A stretch of DNA of 11,411 nt from an uncultured Enterorhabdus sp. (GTDB lineage Bacteria; Actinomycetota; Coriobacteriia; Coriobacteriales; Eggerthellaceae): positions 1 through 11,411 of the forward strand of contig CANSES010000032.1 in assembly GCA_947645965.1 (NCBI GenBank), read 5' to 3'. Position 1 is the stretch's first letter. The number at the start of each line of letters is the position of its first letter. A model generated the notes under the pieces. That model worked only from the letters and a program-made list of their open reading frames with translations. It ran no database searches and was not told the DNA's origin. Made by a program: the position numbers and the translations under genes. Of the stretch, positions 1 through 5,600 are shown piece after piece.

Positions 1-1714
1 AGGTGATGGCGAAGCGGTGGGCCTCGTCGCGCACCTGCTTCACCAGGTACAGCGACGCCGAGCCGCTCGGCAGCACCACCGGGCCCGTGTCCTGCCAGGG
101 CACGAACAGCTCCTCGTCGCGCTTGGCCAGGCCGCAGATGGCGATGTCGTCGATGCCCATCTCCTCGAACATGGCGAGCGCCGCCGTCAGCTGGGGCTTG
201 CCGCCGTCCAAGATGATGAGGTCGGGCTTGGAACCGAAGCGCTCGTCAGCCATGCGCTCGGGGGCATAGCGCCGCTGCATCACTTCCTGCATGGAGAGGA
301 AGTCGTTGGCCTCGTCCAGCGGCGTCTTGATCTTGAAGCGGCGGTACTGGTTCTTGTCCGGCTTGCCGCCGGTGAACACCACCATGGAGGCCACGGTGTA
401 GGAGCCGTGGATGGTGGAGATGTCGAAGCACTCGATGCGCATGGGCGGCCCGTCCAGGGCCAGGGCGCTCTCCAGCTGCAGCAGCGCGTTATTGATGCGC
501 TTGTCATCGTAGTTGGTGCGCACCTTGTAGCGCATGAGGGCGTGGCGCGCGTTGGTCTCGGCCATGGCCACCAGGTCGGCCTTCTCCCCTTTCTTCGGCG
601 CGGCGAAGCGCACCTTGGCCCCATGGGCGGAATCCAGCTTGCCCGTAAGCCATGCCTCCATGGCCTCGGCGTCCTCGGGTGGGGTGCGCACGATCACCTC
701 GCGCGGCACCGAGGTGGTGGTGTCGTAGTAGCGGAACAGGAAGTTGCGCAGCAGGTCCTGGTCGGGCACGTCGGTGCCGCGGTTCAGCACGAACTCGTTG
801 GAGATGACGATATGCCCCTCGCGGATGACGAGCACGTGCACGCCGGCCACGGTCTCCTCGCGGAAGAACCCGATGACGTCGGCGTTCAGATCGCGCGACG
901 ACACGGCATGTTGCTTGTCGGCCAGGGAGTTGATGGTGTCGATGCGCGCCTTCAAACGGCCGGCCCGCTCGAAATCGAGCTCCTCGGCGGCCTCGCGCAT
1001 CTCGGCGGTCAGCTCGTCCACGAACTCGCGGTGGTTGCCGGCCAGGAAGCGCTCGATGCGGCGCACGTGCTCGGCGTAGGCCTCGGGCGTGATCTGGCCG
1101 CAGCAGGCCCCCGGCCCCAGGCCCACATGGGCGTCGAAGCAGGGCCGCGCCTCGCGCTTCAGGAAGGCGAGCGGATCCTTCTCCAGGGCGCGGGTCAGCT
1201 GGCGCCAGTCGGCGCAGGAGGCCGCGCACAGGGGCACCACGCGCCGGGCGATGTCCACCATCTCGCGGGCGGCGCGGGCATCGGTGAAGGGCCCGAAATA
1301 CTTCGTGTCGGGGCGCCGCTTCTCGCGGGTGTACTTGATGGCCGGGAACACGTCGCCTTTGGTCAGCGCGATGAACGGGTAGGACTTGTTGTCCTTGAAG
1401 TCGGCGTTGAAGAACGGGCTGTACTGGTTGATGAGGTTCTTCTCCAGCACCAGGGCCTCGTGCTCGTTGTCCACCACGATATAGTCGAAGGAGTGGATGG
1501 ACTCCACCAGAAGCGGGATCTTCGCGCGGTCGTCCTGGAAGTTCACGTACTGGCGCATGCGGGCGCGCAGCTGCTTGGCCTTGCCCACGTAGATGACCTC
1601 GCCGGCCGCGTCCTTCCACAAATACACGCCGGGTACCGTGGGCACCGCCTCCAGCTCGCGCTTGATGCGGGCGATCTTGTCTTGTTGCGTCTCTTGCTGT
1701 GTCTCTTGTTCCAT
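1..1714 (-). CDS. uvrC: UvrABC system protein C (excinuclease subunit C), 3' end outside window
   Basis: UvrC makes the two incisions flanking a DNA lesion after UvrA/UvrB loading, in nucleotide excision repair. 571 codons are visible; the frame is still open at the left edge, so the C-terminal helix-hairpin-helix region is missing from view. The GIY-YIG nuclease lies at about residues 25-105 (PGVY at 28-31, IYVGKAK at 41-47, the expected catalytic Glu near 91 in ALVLEKNLI). A UVR (UvrB-binding) motif lies at about 233-268, including DFERAGRLKARI. The RNase H-like second nuclease follows, with its Asp-Asp-His triad visible as D431 (FDIST), D503 (ILDGGKPQL) and H566 (DEAHRFA). I chose the ATG at 1712-1714 because the GIY-YIG domain starts at the normal distance from it. 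No Shine-Dalgarno precedes it; a TATACT box ends 6 bases upstream, suggesting a leaderless mRNA. It lies 82 bases downstream of the MFS remnant on the same strand. Identification is very secure. Confidence 0.97.
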   Translation of the reverse strand, partial: MEQETQQETQQDKIARIKRELEAVPTVPGVYLWKDAAGEVIYVGKAKQLRARMRQYVNFQDDRAKIPLLVESIHSFDYIVVDNEHEALVLEKNLINQYSPFFNADFKDNKSYPFIALTKGDVFPAIKYTREKRRPDTKYFGPFTDARAAREMVDIARRVVPLCAASCADWRQLTRALEKDPLAFLKREARPCFDAHVGLGPGACCGQITPEAYAEHVRRIERFLAGNHREFVDELTAEMREAAEELDFERAGRLKARIDTINSLADKQHAVSSRDLNADVIGFFREETVAGVHVLVIREGHIVISNEFVLNRGTDVPDQDLLRNFLFRYYDTTTSVPREVIVRTPPEDAEAMEAWLTGKLDSAHGAKVRFAAPKKGEKADLVAMAETNARHALMRYKVRTNYDDKRINNALLQLESALALDGPPMRIECFDISTIHGSYTVASMVVFTGGKPDKNQYRRFKIKTPLDEANDFLSMQEVMQRRYAPERMADERFGSKPDLIILDGGKPQLTAALAMFEEMGIDDIAICGLAKRDEELFVPWQDTGPVVLPSGSASLYLVKQVRDEAHRFAIT

Positions 1715-1720
1715 GGCACC

Positions 1721-1749
1721 AGTATACCGAGCCAGCCCGATCGGGGGAA
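1721..1749 (-). promoter_or_regulatory. Putative uvrC promoter (leaderless configuration)
   Basis: On the minus strand TATACT (1726-1721) matches the -10 consensus at five of six positions and is followed by only six bases before the uvrC ATG. A poor -35 candidate, TTCCCC (1749-1744), lies 17 bases upstream. Initiation at the usual distance would fall on or beside the A of the ATG, giving an mRNA without a leader, in agreement with the absent Shine-Dalgarno. A perfect 10-base palindrome, CCCGATCGGG (1736-1745), overlaps the -35 element by two bases and runs into the spacer; it could be an operator, but it is short and G+C-rich enough to be chance. Confidence 0.5.
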
Positions 1750-1796
1750 CGCACGGGCGGCGGTGCCGCTCAATCTACATGGGCGCAGCGGCGGTC

Positions 1797-2222
1797 CTAG
1801 GACTCCTTCCCCGCGCCCCCGTGGTTGATGGTCGTGGCCAAGGAGTGGTTCTTCAAAAACAGCATCATGACCAGACACGCCAGCATCAGCGGCACGAACC
1901 AGAGGAACAGGGGCAGCAGCGCATCGGAATAGCCGTTGGCGATGACCGTTTGCGTGGCCGCCGGCAGCTTGTCCACCACCTGGGGCGTCAACGTGGCGAG
2001 GGACAGGTTGTCCACGTGGGAGATGCGCGCCGCCACATCGGCCGTCAGGCGCATGGTGAACAGCGCCCCCACAAGGGCCGTGCCCACCGAGGCCCCGATC
2101 TGCCGGAAGAAGTTGTTGGCCGCCGTGGCCGTTCCCACCATGACGTGGGGAAACTCGTTCTGCACCACCAACACCAGCAGCTGCATCCCCAGCCCCATGC
2201 CGAAACCGAGCACGAAGGGGGC
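1797..2222 (-). pseudogene. C-terminal remnant of a DHA2-family MFS multidrug transporter
   Basis: About 141 codons resemble the end of a 14-helix (EmrB/QacA, DHA2) drug:proton antiporter, a family of usually about 480-520 residues. Visible are a membrane segment beginning PFVLGFGMGLGMQ, then QNEFPHVMVGTATAANNFFR leading into RQIGASVGTALVGALFT, a polar loop, and a final membrane segment (LPLFLWFVPLMLACLVM). It ends at a TAG (1799-1797), so the natural 3' end seems intact. The first two thirds are missing. The frame stays open upstream to an ATG at 2333, but the 37 extra residues are Cys/Arg-rich and do not look like transporter, so the break in homology is near 2222. There is no sign of a start signal at the break. 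A protein this small would lack the substrate-binding N-terminal half. The remnant lies directly upstream of uvrC on the same strand. Family call is firm; pseudogene status is inferred from truncation. Confidence 0.85.
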
Positions 2223-2414
2223 ATCGCCCCGACACCCGCGGAATCGCGCGCACCTCCAGGCGCGACAGCAAAAACCGCACAGAGAGGGCCCCATTGCATC
2301 GAAATGACGATTTTCAGAACCCGAGGCGAGCATTTTGCAGTCACTTGGCCCCAGTACACGAAGAAAGCCCAGGTCATCTTCATCGCAATCCCGCAGAATC
2401 GCCCGCGTAACTCT

Positions 2415-2420
2415 GATAAT
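2415..2420 (+). promoter_or_regulatory. Possible -10 box (GATAAT) upstream of the hairpin leader
   Basis: GATAAT matches the -10 consensus at five of six positions and sits in the most A+T-rich part of the window, 33 bases ahead of the first hairpin arm of the 2453-2481 stem. No TTGACA-like -35 is present at 16-18 bases upstream, so this is a weak call resting on the -10 and the local base composition. If used, a plus-strand transcript would run through the hairpins at 2433-2481 and 2525-2555 towards the gene at 2687. Confidence 0.25.
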
Positions 2421-2432
2421 CGTTATTTTGTT

Positions 2433-2481
2433 CCCAAGCGTCTCCTTTTTGGGCAGACGAATCGCCTCAAAGCGCGTCTGC
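2433..2481 (+). promoter_or_regulatory. Mutually exclusive hairpin arms, possible RNA leader
   Basis: A 7-base stem pairs 2453-2459 (GCAGACG) with 2475-2481 (CGTCTGC), extended inside by CGC (2463-2465) pairing with GCG (2472-2474) around a CTCAAA loop, with AAT bulged. A second stem pairs CCCAA (2433-2437) with TTGGG (2449-2453), which overlaps the first stem by one base. The sequence GCGTCT occurs twice (2438-2443 and 2474-2479), and both copies could pair with AGACG at 2455-2459. Competing pairings of this sort are typical of attenuators. No known riboswitch class was recognised. Confidence 0.35.
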
Positions 2482-2524
2482 GGCGTGACAGGCTAAGCTC
2501 CCCCCGACCCGCCTTCCCTTCTCC

Positions 2525-2563
2525 GCCCCCGGCGCTCCCCTCCCGCGCCGGGGGCTTTCCTTT
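2525..2563 (+). terminator. Terminator-like hairpin on the plus strand
   Basis: A perfect 11-base-pair, almost pure G+C stem is formed by 2525-2535 (GCCCCCGGCGC) and 2545-2555 (GCGCCGGGGGC) with a 9-base loop. It is followed by TTTCCTTTAT, an interrupted but U-rich tail on the plus strand. The minus-strand side has no T run. It does not follow any plus-strand gene; it lies 131 bases ahead of the start at 2687, so it could be a leader attenuator, the end of a short RNA, or a leftover of a lost gene. Confidence 0.5.
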
Positions 2564-2643
2564 ATCTTCTTGGAGAAATTCCGTGGGATGCGGGGAGTTG
2601 TTGCGTAGAGTGGGCGGTTCGGAAGGCGGCCGCGCGGGCCCGT

Positions 2644-2670
2644 GGTACTTTGTGGTACCGAAACATCGGT
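2644..2670 (+). repeat. Small inverted and direct repeats just upstream of the plus-strand gene
   Basis: GTGGTAC occurs twice (2642-2648 and 2652-2658). GGTAC (2644-2648) is also the inverse of GTACC (2655-2659), and ACCGA (2657-2661) pairs with TCGGT (2666-2670) around AACA. The last hairpin ends four bases before the Shine-Dalgarno of the gene at 2687. Such an array could be an operator or a translational control element, but each piece is short and no protein site was recognised. Confidence 0.3.
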
Positions 2671-2674
2671 TATC

Positions 2675-2680
2675 GGGAGG
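2675..2680 (+). promoter_or_regulatory. Shine-Dalgarno that fixes a TTG start
   Basis: GGGAGG lies six bases before the TTG at 2687-2689. A longer reading from a GTG at 2642 would add 15 residues but has no comparable ribosome site and would place the GGGAGG inside the coding region, so the TTG is preferred. Confidence 0.75.
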
Positions 2681-2686
2681 GTTTTC

Positions 2687-4567
2687 TTGACGACATCTCA
2701 GACGACGGGGCGGCGCGCTGAACAGAAGCGCGACACGGCCCTGGGTCTCGGCGCCACCTTGGTGCGCGGGGCGTTCTTCGCGGGCGCGGTGGCGCTCGGC
2801 TTTCTGCTCATCGAACTGCCCTGGAGCGACGGCATCCCCACCATGGGCGCGGGCCATCTGGCGGCGAACCTCGCCATCGTGGCGCTGTTGGGCGCGGTGG
2901 TGTTCCTGCTCGGCCAGCGCAGCCGAGCCTCGCTCGCCGTGTTCGTGGGCACCTGCCTGCTCATCGGCGTGGCGAACTTCTTCATCATCGAGTTCAAGGG
3001 GCAGCCCATCGTGCCGGCCGACCTGTTCGCCCTGTCCACGGCCGCCTCGGTGGCCGGGGGCTACAGCCTGTTCCTCACGCCGCGGCTGGCCGGCTGCATC
3101 GCGCTGTTCGCCGCCTTCTGCGCAGCGCTGGCGCTGTGGTGCCCGAAGCGCCCTGTCACCGGCCGCGCCGCGGCGGCCAACTGCATCGCGGCCGTGGCCC
3201 TGGCGGCCGTGGGAGGGCTGGCCTACCAGGCCGTGGACATCCGCGACGCCTTCCAGGTGAAGGTGGACGTGTGGGACGTGCGCGGCTCCTACGGCAGCCA
3301 GGGCACCGCGCTCTGCTTCCTTTCGCGCGTCCAGGAGCTGACGCCCCGGGCCCCCGAGGGCTATTCCGACGAAGCGGCCGAGGCCATTCTGGCCCCCTTT
3401 GGCGACGTGAGCGAAAAGGGCGCTGGCACGAACGGGGAGGGCGCGACGGCTCCCTACGATGGGCCCAACGTCATCGCCATCATGAACGAGACCTTCTCCG
3501 ACCTGTCCACCTATCCGGGGCTTGAGGGCACGACCGCCTCCCCCGCCTTTTTCCGCGAGCTGGCCGGCGACTCCCTGGTCTCGGGCGACGTGTACGTGTC
3601 GGCCATGGGCGGGGGCACCTGCAACAGCGAGTTCGAGTTCCTCACCGGCGCCTCGGCGGGCAACCTGGGCGGCGGCGTGTACCCCTACGTGCTCTACGAC
3701 ATGGCCGGCGTGGACAACCTGGCCTCTTACTTCAGGGGCCTCGGCTACTCCACGAGCGCCATCCACCCCGCCGAGGCCGGGAACTGGCGACGCGACCGCA
3801 TCTACGAGCAGTTCGGCTTCGACGCCTTCGACGACATCACCACCATGGAGGGCGCCGACACCTTCCGCAACCTGGTGACCGACAGGGCCACCTACGAGCG
3901 CGCGCTCGAGAAGATCGACAAGGGCGAGGAACCCCAATTCGTCTTCGACGTGACCATTCAGAACCACGGCGGCTACGATACGGGCCTGGTGCCCTCCGAA
4001 GATGCGGTGCACCTGGAATCCGACGCCGTGGACAGCCCCGAGGTGGACGAGTTTCTAGCCGCCCTGCACCGCTCCGATGAGGACCTGCGCTGGCTCGTGG
4101 ACGAGCTGGACGCGCGGGACGAGCCCACCATCGTGGTGTTCTTCGGCGACCACCAGCCGGGATTTGCCGACTGGCTATTCCAGGAGACCTACGGCAAGCC
4201 CGTGGAAGGCGTCTCTTTGGAAGAGGTGCAGAGCCGTTATCGCACTCCCTACCTCATCTGGGCCAACAATGCGGCGCGCGAGCAGTACGGCAGCCGCCTC
4301 AAGAAGATCGCCGATGCCGACGCAACGAGCCTGAACTACTTGGGGAGCCTGCTCGTGGAGGCGGCAGGACTGCCCGTCACGCCGAGGGCCGGCTATCTCG
4401 CGGCCTTGCGCGGCGCTCTGCCCGTTCAGAATCTGAACGGGTACCTGACCGCCGAGGGCGCCTGGCGCTGGTACGGCGAAGAGCCGAAGACCGACGCCGA
4501 CCGCACGGCCCTCGATGCCCTGAAGAGCTACCGCATCGAACAGTACGACCAGCTCTTCAACCATTAG
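2687..4567 (+). CDS. LTA synthase family membrane protein (phosphoglycerol transferase / sulfatase fold)
   Basis: A 626-residue polytopic membrane enzyme of the LtaS/MdoB group (alkaline phosphatase superfamily). Such enzymes move glycerol-phosphate or a similar group from phosphatidylglycerol to a cell-envelope acceptor outside the membrane. Five membrane segments are visible at about 24-43, 56-76, 82-101, 133-151 and 162-180, as in LtaS, with the family's KGQPIVPADLFAL stretch after the third. The extracytoplasmic catalytic domain runs from about 255 to 560. Expected metal and catalytic residues are present: E268 (VIAIMNETFSD), the Thr nucleophile T311 (GGGTCNSEFEFLTG), H427 (NHGGY), and D488-H489 (FFGDHQP). 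The spacing is close to that of Staphylococcus aureus LtaS (E255, T300, H416, D475/H476). The C-terminal EQYDQLF resembles the usual end of this family. TTG start is supported by GGGAGG. It is the only plus-strand gene and converges on ribF. The polymer it modifies (lipoteichoic acid-like or wall glycan) cannot be read from the sequence. Confidence 0.9.
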   Translation: MTTSQTTGRRAEQKRDTALGLGATLVRGAFFAGAVALGFLLIELPWSDGIPTMGAGHLAANLAIVALLGAVVFLLGQRSRASLAVFVGTCLLIGVANFFIIEFKGQPIVPADLFALSTAASVAGGYSLFLTPRLAGCIALFAAFCAALALWCPKRPVTGRAAAANCIAAVALAAVGGLAYQAVDIRDAFQVKVDVWDVRGSYGSQGTALCFLSRVQELTPRAPEGYSDEAAEAILAPFGDVSEKGAGTNGEGATAPYDGPNVIAIMNETFSDLSTYPGLEGTTASPAFFRELAGDSLVSGDVYVSAMGGGTCNSEFEFLTGASAGNLGGGVYPYVLYDMAGVDNLASYFRGLGYSTSAIHPAEAGNWRRDRIYEQFGFDAFDDITTMEGADTFRNLVTDRATYERALEKIDKGEEPQFVFDVTIQNHGGYDTGLVPSEDAVHLESDAVDSPEVDEFLAALHRSDEDLRWLVDELDARDEPTIVVFFGDHQPGFADWLFQETYGKPVEGVSLEEVQSRYRTPYLIWANNAAREQYGSRLKKIADADATSLNYLGSLLVEAAGLPVTPRAGYLAALRGALPVQNLNGYLTAEGAWRWYGEEPKTDADRTALDALKSYRIEQYDQLFNH

Positions 4568-4615
4568 GCGCCCTAAGCGAAAACGACGGAAAAGCCCCAT
4601 CGCCCACGCCCAATG

Positions 4616-4641
4616 AAAAAGGGACGGCCGTGGCCGTCCCT
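4616..4641 (-). terminator. Terminator of the nusA-ribF operon, shared with the convergent gene
   Basis: A perfect 10-base-pair stem joins 4620-4629 (AGGGACGGCC) with 4632-4641, probably closing on a CGTG tetraloop. Read on the minus strand it is followed directly by four further Ts (4619-4616), a classical intrinsic terminator 33 bases past the ribF stop. Read on the plus strand, 53 bases past the stop of the LTA-synthase-like gene, the hairpin is followed by CCCTGTATT with no U run, so it should work poorly in that direction. Confidence 0.85.
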
Positions 4642-4673
4642 CCCTGTATTCCGCTTCTCGTTTGAAAGCGCGC

Positions 4674-5600
4674 CTACAGGTTCTCGCGCACCCAGGCGAT
4701 GTTGCCCATGACGGTGGCGATGAGCTCTTCGGTGGAATCGAAGCTGCGCATGGGGCGCAGCCATTCGATGAACTCCACCTCGATGGGCTGCCCGTAGATG
4801 TTCTCGTTGAAGTCGAGAATGTGCACCTCGATGTTCGCCGTGGCCTCGTCGGCGAAGGTAGCGGCGACCCCCACGTTCACGGCGGCCTTGTAGCGCGTGC
4901 CGTCCACCATGGCGTAGCAGGCGTACACCCCCTCGCCGATGGCGAGCATCTCGGCGGGCACCTCCAGATTCGCCGTGGCGAAGCCGAAGTCGCGGCCCTC
5001 GCCGCGACCCGCGCGCACGGTGCCCGACAGCCCGTAGGGGCGGCCCAGAAGCTCGGCGGCCTCTCGAGAGCGCCCTTCGCCCAGAAGGTGACGGATGCGC
5101 GTCGAGGTGACTGGCACGCCGCCTTCGGCCACCAGTTCGTGGCCGTGCACCTCCATGCCGCGCTCGGCGCCCCAAGCGCGCAGGTCCTCCACGTTGCCCG
5201 CCGCGCGGTTGCCAAAGCGGAAGTCGCTGCCGATATGGATGTGGCGGGGCGCGCCGCCGCCGAAGCAGACCTCCAGGAAGTCGGCCGGGGCCTGGGCGGC
5301 GAACTCGCGGGAGAACGGCAGCACCACGACGGCGTCCACATCCAGCTCGGCCAGCTTGGCGATGCGGGCCTCGTTGGTCATGAGCTTCTTCAGCTTGTCA
5401 GCCGCGAACATCTCGTCGGGATCGATGTCGAAGGTGATGACGGCGCTGCGCTCGCCCTCTTCGCGGGCCGTGTTGGCGGCCTCGCCGATGATGAAGCGAT
5501 GTCCCTCGTGCACACCGTCGAACACGCCGAAGGCCACGGAGGCCCCGGCCAGGTAGGCCTCGTCGTAGGCGGGATCGTTCCTATAGATCACTGCAGCCAC
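4674..5600 (-). CDS. ribF: Bifunctional riboflavin kinase / FAD synthetase
   Basis: RibF phosphorylates riboflavin to FMN and then adenylylates FMN to FAD. 308 residues, the normal length. The N-terminal FAD synthetase (nucleotidyltransferase) domain shows GVFDGVHEGH (25-34), GSDFRFGNRAAG (124-135) and TSTRIRHLL (165-173). The C-terminal riboflavin kinase domain starts around 186 (GRPYGLSGTV), with GEGRDFGFATANL (200-212) and the expected catalytic Glu at 258 (IEVHILDF). In both places where the family normally has Pro-Thr, this protein has Ala-Thr (208-209 and 247-248); the Thr and Asn residues are kept, so activity is likely. The GTG start is preferred because AGGAG sits about six bases before it, inside the end of truB. 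The gene overlaps truB by 20 bases, which points to translational coupling. It is last in the operon and is followed by a strong terminator. Confidence 0.96.
   Translation of the reverse strand: MAAVIYRNDPAYDEAYLAGASVAFGVFDGVHEGHRFIIGEAANTAREEGERSAVITFDIDPDEMFAADKLKKLMTNEARIAKLAELDVDAVVVLPFSREFAAQAPADFLEVCFGGGAPRHIHIGSDFRFGNRAAGNVEDLRAWGAERGMEVHGHELVAEGGVPVTSTRIRHLLGEGRSREAAELLGRPYGLSGTVRAGRGEGRDFGFATANLEVPAEMLAIGEGVYACYAMVDGTRYKAAVNVGVAATFADEATANIEVHILDFNENIYGQPIEVEFIEWLRPMRSFDSTEELIATVMGNIAWVRENL

Larger units (their letters stand above)
2223..2686. other. Gene-free stretch between MFS remnant and LTA-synthase-like gene
   Basis: I find no convincing gene in these 464 bases. The segment around 2341-2460 is only about half G+C, clearly lower than the surrounding sequence. 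Open frames on the minus strand (for example one starting MKMTWAFFVYWG at 2383) run on into the transporter remnant in the wrong frame and lack a good ribosome site. The stretch contains overlapping hairpin sequences at 2433-2481, a perfect 11-base-pair terminator-like hairpin at 2525-2555 and small repeats at 2642-2670, all listed separately. It probably combines the debris of the broken transporter locus with the regulatory leader of the downstream plus-strand gene. Confidence 0.7.

Noticed and set aside
1736..1745. CCCGATCGGG as a damage-response (LexA) operator of uvrC
   Set aside because: It does not resemble the GAAC/GTTC-type LexA boxes known from Gram-positive bacteria and is short enough to be chance.
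504..1754. Minus-strand frame beside uvrC reading as Arg/Gly-rich protein
   Set aside because: It is the wrong frame of uvrC itself; the true frame has no stop inside the window and carries the GIY-YIG and RNase H-like domains.
17..1828. A 603-codon open frame on the plus strand, antisense to uvrC
   Set aside because: Low-complexity His/Gly/Leu/Val composition, complete overlap with a well-supported uvrC, and no family resemblance.
2045..2383. Possible small protein starting MKMTWAFFVYWG upstream of the transporter remnant
   Set aside because: No good ribosome site, and it continues through the transporter remnant in the wrong frame.
2588..2608. Six-codon upstream reading frame (ATG to TAG) in the leader of the plus-strand gene
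   Set aside because: The GGAG before it is about 12 bases away and the peptide has no run of a regulatory amino acid, so a leader-peptide role is not supported.
2642..2686. Upstream GTG start adding 15 residues to the LTA-synthase-like protein
   Set aside because: No ribosome site ahead of it, and the strong GGGAGG would be internal; the TTG at 2687 fits better.
2423..4012. A 529-codon minus-strand open frame covering the first two thirds of the LTA-synthase-like gene and the leader
   Set aside because: No domain; the plus-strand frame has membrane segments and all catalytic residues, so this is its shadow.
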